NCBI GenBank assembly: GCA_021205715.1
Contig: JAJPXA010000149.1
Coordinates: forward strand, 2,035 to 11,830
DNA length: 9,796 nt
Reading direction: 5' to 3'
Source: Bacillota bacterium
Lineage (GTDB): Bacteria > Bacillota > Clostridia > UBA1381
Part shown: one piece after another, positions 7,193 to 9,796 of the stretch
Numbering within the stretch: position 1 is the first letter of the stretch
Layout of the letters: each line of letters starts with the position of its first letter
Position numbers and translations under genes: made by a program
The notes under the pieces: model-generated
What the model was told of the DNA's origin: nothing
The model's database searches: none
The model's input: the letters and a program-made list of their open reading frames with translations, nothing else

Positions 7193-7982
7193 AATTATGA
7201 GTTTTAAATTCCTTTATTCCGCGTTTCATCAGCTTATATGCCTGTGAAAAGGTGTATGTACCCTTATAGAGCCGTGTGTGCGTCGCGAGGAAAACAAGCG
7301 AGCGCAAGCCGCATATCGTCGGATGCATATTCGCGTAAATAACGCCCTTGTCGACAAAAAATTTCTCGGTATAGCCGTTAAACCACGACGAAACGTCAAA
7401 ATTGACCTCGCCGATTACCGCGGGGTGGCGGTATATTTTAAGACCGGCTTTCAGGGCGTCGTTTATCCAAAGCGAGTCCTCACCGGAGGAATATTTAGCG
7501 CCGCCGCCGTAAAGCACGGAGAACCAAATATTGGCTTTTTGCACCGCGTCAAGCCTGAACGCTATGTTAAACGCGGCAAAGCCGCTTCTGCTCCAGCGTC
7601 TGAAACGCGTGAGCTTGGTTATCGGCGCCTGTCGGCGCTCCTCGTTTGTCGTGGTGAAATTAAAAAGAATGATGTCTGCGTCGGGAAGCTCCTCGAACGC
7701 TTGCGTTACCGTTCGGACATAATCGTCGCTGTAGCGTATATCATCGTCGGCGATTAGGCATATGCTGCCGCTCGCGTAAAGCAGGGCGGTGTTGCGGTTT
7801 TTGCCGACGCCGCGTTCTGCGGTGGTTATCATTTTCGCGGTGCCGCCGTCGAATTTCTTTTCACTGTAGTCATATCTGTCCGCTTGGTTTGCGAAAACGA
7901 CATCGCTTTTTATATTCATTTCCTCGATTTTCGAAAAATCGGATTGATTCATTGTGGCGCATAAAATTTCGATTTTATTCAT
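7191..7982 (-). CDS. Glycosyltransferase family 2
   Basis: A 263-residue GT-A fold glycosyltransferase, probably acting on a surface glycan in the cytoplasm. The N-terminal strand is IEILCATMNQ, followed by ANQADRYDY and the donor-binding stretch ERGVGKNRNTAL (residues 56-67). The metal-binding DxD is D79-D80-D81 in LIADDDI, and GED at 167-169 (SSGEDSLW) fits the conserved acidic motif near the catalytic base. There are no convincing membrane segments and the C-terminal end is basic. The start at 7982 is preferred because AAGGA (7992-7996) lies 9 bases upstream; an in-frame ATG at 7988 would lie only 3 bases away and add Met-Asn. The gene is 42 bases downstream of the exonuclease and convergent with the DUF1919 gene. 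Donor and acceptor are unknown. Confidence 0.88.
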   Translation of the reverse strand: MNKIEILCATMNQSDFSKIEEMNIKSDVVFANQADRYDYSEKKFDGGTAKMITTAERGVGKNRNTALLYASGSICLIADDDIRYSDDYVRTVTQAFEELPDADIILFNFTTTNEERRQAPITKLTRFRRWSRSGFAAFNIAFRLDAVQKANIWFSVLYGGGAKYSSGEDSLWINDALKAGLKIYRHPAVIGEVNFDVSSWFNGYTEKFFVDKGVIYANMHPTICGLRSLVFLATHTRLYKGTYTFSQAYKLMKRGIKEFKTHN

Positions 7983-7991
7983 ATTCATCCA

Positions 7992-7996
7992 TCCTT
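7992..7996 (-). promoter_or_regulatory. Ribosome binding site of the GT2 gene
   Basis: AAGGA on the - strand lies 9 bases before the ATG at 7982 and 3 bases before the ATG at 7988. The spacing supports 7982 as the start. Confidence 0.55.
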
Positions 7997-8024
7997 ATAT
8001 TTTTAACGCTGAAAGATAAGCGCG

Positions 8025-8696
8025 TTATTTCGCGCGAACCGCCGCGCCGCGGGTAACTCTCGCCGATGCGGTACGCTGTGATTTTTTCTTGGTTTCCGAT
8101 TTTTCTTTCTTCTTGTTTTTCTTGCACGGGAAGTGATACCCGGGGTAGACGCTGCCGATTTCCATTTCGAAATGTTCCGCCGCGTTTTTAACGGAGGTCA
8201 GGCTGTAGTCGTCCGCGATTCGAAGCATCGCCATAGCGCAGGCGTAGGCATCGTCGCAGGCGTCGTGATGATGAAAGCGAATACCCAGCGCGGAGCATAG
8301 CTTGTTCAGCTTATGCGACGGCAACTCGGGATAGGCTTTTTGCGACAGCTTAACCGTGCAAAGGTACTCAAACGCGGGGTAGGGTATGCCGTACATATCG
8401 AGCATACTGCACAGAACGCGTATGTCAAAGCTCGCGTTGTGCGCGATTACCGTTTTGCCCTCGATATAGGGGCGGATTTCGCCCCAATATTCGTCGAATG
8501 TCGGCTTATCCTCAACCATTGCGGGAGGAATACCGTGTATTTTAATATTGTACTCGTTAAATTCGAGCGGCTCGGGACGTATAAAAAGCTCCTTGCGCTC
8601 GATTATTTTATTGTTCTCGACAACGCATATTCCCAAGCTGCACACGCTCGTGAAGCTCGACGTCGCCGTTTCAAAATCAATTGCCGTAAAATTCAT
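8025..8696 (-). CDS. DnaQ-like DEDDh 3'-5' exonuclease
   Basis: A 223-residue exonuclease of the DnaQ/RNase T superfamily, which removes nucleotides from 3' ends of DNA or RNA with two metal ions. The DEDDh residues are all present: D7 and E9 (AIDFET), D91 (AHNASFD), and H144 with D149 (HHDACDDA). The family segment LPSHKLNKLCSALGI precedes the last motif. The core ends near residue 190, and the remaining 32 residues form a lysine-rich tail, which may bind nucleic acid. GAGG at 8706-8709 lies 9 bases before the ATG at 8696. A GTG at 8711 would add five residues but lies at the predicted transcript start. It resembles stand-alone exonucleases or the proofreading epsilon subunit, and I cannot tell which role it plays. 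The GT2 gene follows on the same transcript. Confidence 0.9.
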   Translation of the reverse strand: MNFTAIDFETATSSFTSVCSLGICVVENNKIIERKELFIRPEPLEFNEYNIKIHGIPPAMVEDKPTFDEYWGEIRPYIEGKTVIAHNASFDIRVLCSMLDMYGIPYPAFEYLCTVKLSQKAYPELPSHKLNKLCSALGIRFHHHDACDDAYACAMAMLRIADDYSLTSVKNAAEHFEMEIGSVYPGYHFPCKKNKKKEKSETKKKSQRTASARVTRGAAVRAK

Positions 8697-8705
8697 AAAT
8701 ATCAA

Positions 8706-8709
8706 CCTC
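8706..8709 (-). promoter_or_regulatory. Ribosome binding site of the exonuclease gene
   Basis: GAGG on the - strand lies 9 bases before the ATG at 8696. It is about where the predicted promoter would start the transcript, giving a leader of only some 14 bases. Confidence 0.55.
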
Positions 8710-8716
8710 ACAATAT

Positions 8717-8745
8717 ATTATACAACAATTTTTAAACTATGTAAA
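8717..8745 (-). promoter_or_regulatory. Sigma-70/SigA-type promoter of the exonuclease-GT2 unit
   Basis: On the - strand, TTTACA (8740-8745) and TATAAT (8717-8722) are separated by exactly 17 bases: a perfect -10 and a 5-of-6 -35. The flanks are AT-rich. Transcription would start near 8709-8711, just upstream of the exonuclease ATG. Confidence 0.8.
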
Positions 8746-8775
8746 TAGAAAAAATAAAAATATTGCCCGTAAATC

Positions 8776-8802
8776 AAAAACCACCGCTAAAACGGTGGTT
8801 TT
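8776..8802 (-). terminator. Rho-independent terminator of the zinc-ribbon/DUF2085 unit
   Basis: AAAACCACCG (8777-8786) pairs perfectly with CGGTGGTTTT (8793-8802) around a 6-base loop. Read on the - strand the stem is followed by a T-run, so it ends the transcript of the DUF2085 gene, whose stop lies 21 bases upstream. It also insulates the exonuclease promoter that lies just beyond. Confidence 0.9.
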
Positions 8803-8823
8803 AGAAACGAAATTTGCATTTTT

Positions 8824-9183
8824 TCATATGAGATACTCAACAGCGGACACAATTAATTTAAGCGCGAAGCACAACAGATGTATATATCCTACACCGCACA
8901 TTAAGCCGGTAATTAAACGGCGTATGTTGGTTGACATTTTGATATTCTTATATTGAACATACCAATCGATACCCATAACAAATATCAATGCCAACGATAT
9001 ATAAACGGGAAGTAATATAAACCAAAGCAATGATATTCCTATTATGTAACCCGCAAATACTCCCGTGCATCTCGCGCACAGCGGAAATTGATATTTCCCT
9101 ATATGAAAGCTCCGCTCCGGCATTTGATGACAGCCGGAAAGCCTTCCGACTTCCCATATGATTTCATATATGCCGTTTATCAT
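8824..9183 (-). CDS. DUF2085 family membrane protein
   Basis: A 119-residue membrane protein with the DUF2085 signature: C18-H19-Q20, then P22-E-R-S-F26, G29, and FPLCARCTGVFAG with C36 and C39. The C-H...C-x2-C set suggests metal or redox chemistry, but the family's function is not established as far as I know. Hydrophobic stretches from about 43-75 and 90-118 make two to four membrane segments, with a short loop carrying MGIDWY and STNIRRLITGL between them. The ATG overlaps the TAA of the upstream zinc-ribbon gene by one base (TAATG), and no strong ribosome site is seen, so translation is probably coupled. The gene is AT-rich compared with the left part of the window. Confidence 0.85.
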   Translation of the reverse strand: MINGIYEIIWEVGRLSGCHQMPERSFHIGKYQFPLCARCTGVFAGYIIGISLLWFILLPVYISLALIFVMGIDWYVQYKNIKMSTNIRRLITGLMCGVGYIHLLCFALKLIVSAVEYLI

Positions 9184-9788
9184 TATTCCATAAATATTCT
9201 CTTAGTGTTGTCATATTCCTCTTGGGCATTTTTCATGGCAGTCCAGTTACTAAAAAAATTTATTCCGCCAATAACAATACCGATCGCCAAGCATATAAGC
9301 AGAAACGCCGTACAATTGAAAGAGATTATCATATAAATCATAAGTATGCACCAGAAAATCAGTGCAACAGATGTTAATATCAGACTGCTTTTATATGTAT
9401 TTATTTCGGTTTCCAACGTGGCTAAATCTTTGAATTTGAAGCCGCAGTCTTTACAAACCCAATAGTTTTTATGAGTTGTTGTGGTAGTTGTCTTTTTATT
9501 TTTACCGCATGCTCCGCATAAAATACCAAAAGGACCCATAAGTAAGTATCCCAAGCAGCCTTTTCCGACAGAAAAATCCGAACCCGTTGTTTTGGATGTT
9601 GTTATATCCTCTGTGAGCGGATGCAAATCACAGCTTCTGCAGCGTATACATTTAATTTTAAAATTTTGCGGCTCTTTCGGCTCAGTTCTTTCTGCAAATT
9701 CAATTTTTGCTTTGTTTAAAGGACTGCCGCAGTTAGTGCAAAATGCATTACCGTCGTTTACTTCAGCGCCGCATTTATTACAATACAT
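9183..9788 (-). CDS. Zinc-ribbon membrane protein, function unknown
   Basis: A 201-residue protein of three parts. Residues 3-20 are a classic small zinc ribbon, C3-x2-C6...C17-x2-C20 (YCNKCG, FCTNCG). Residues 47-115 hold a second, split ribbon: C47-x2-C50 (with C53) and C112-x2-C115, the two halves parted by a glycine-rich hydrophobic insert (about 74-95, with GCLGYLLMGPFG and CGAC) and a run of six threonines. Two membrane helices lie at about 134-154 and 158-179, and a charged tail follows. No enzyme motif is seen. Such proteins could be membrane-bound sensors or scaffolds, but that is a guess. The ATG at 9788 starts the zinc ribbon cleanly; its ribosome site is largely beyond the window edge. 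DUF2085 follows with a one-base overlap. Codon use is AT-rich. Confidence 0.75.
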   Translation of the reverse strand: MYCNKCGAEVNDGNAFCTNCGSPLNKAKIEFAERTEPKEPQNFKIKCIRCRSCDLHPLTEDITTSKTTGSDFSVGKGCLGYLLMGPFGILCGACGKNKKTTTTTTHKNYWVCKDCGFKFKDLATLETEINTYKSSLILTSVALIFWCILMIYMIISFNCTAFLLICLAIGIVIGGINFFSNWTAMKNAQEEYDNTKRIFME

Positions 9789-9796
9789 TATTAACC

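Noticed and set aside
7278..7757. A 159-codon + strand open frame opposite the GT2 gene
   Set aside because: It is antisense to a gene with clear GT2 motifs, and its translation has no recognisable domain.

Overview
The window looks like a chromosomal piece of a gut-type anaerobic member of the Clostridia (Firmicutes/Bacillota). The order yhbY-nadD-yqeK-rsfS-leuS is a well-known Firmicutes housekeeping block, the Shine-Dalgarno sites are strong and purine-rich, and the coding sequence mixes GCG/GCC with ATA codons. Genus cannot be fixed from the sequence. Most of the window is moderately GC-rich (hand-counted 60-base samples gave about 52-58%), but the last ~1.1 kb is clearly AT-rich (about 32-38% in samples).

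Left part (1-5260, + strand): the 3' end of a family 2 glycoside hydrolase of beta-galactosidase type, open at the left edge. A tight run of translation and NAD genes follows 24 bases later: yhbY (ribosome-assembly CRM protein, TTG start), nadD (NaMN adenylyltransferase, ATGA overlap), yqeK (HD-domain Ap4A hydrolase), rsfS (ribosomal silencing factor, overlapping yqeK) and leuS (leucyl-tRNA synthetase). Spacing and overlaps fit one operon. In many relatives obgE sits before yhbY and a lytR-type gene sits between yqeK and rsfS; neither is there in this window.

Middle part (5261-7192, + strand): a GT4 glycosyltransferase and a DUF1919 protein follow leuS and end at a strong 14-bp-stem terminator. 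Both look like surface-glycan genes. No convincing terminator separates them from leuS, so they may be read from the same transcript.

Right-middle part (7191-8745, - strand): a DEDDh 3'-5' exonuclease with a lysine-rich tail, driven by a clear promoter (TTTACA-17-TATAAT), followed by a GT2 glycosyltransferase whose stop codon lies in the shared bidirectional terminator. The GT4/DUF1919 pair and the GT2 gene are therefore convergent.

Right edge (8776-9788, - strand): an AT-rich two-gene unit, a zinc-ribbon membrane protein overlapping by one base with a DUF2085 membrane protein and ended by its own terminator. This is the least understood part of the window. I saw no CRISPR array, tRNA, rRNA, insertion sequence or phage gene. 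Nothing here amounts to a clearly new system; the best candidates are the zinc-ribbon/DUF2085 pair and the DUF1919 glycan gene.
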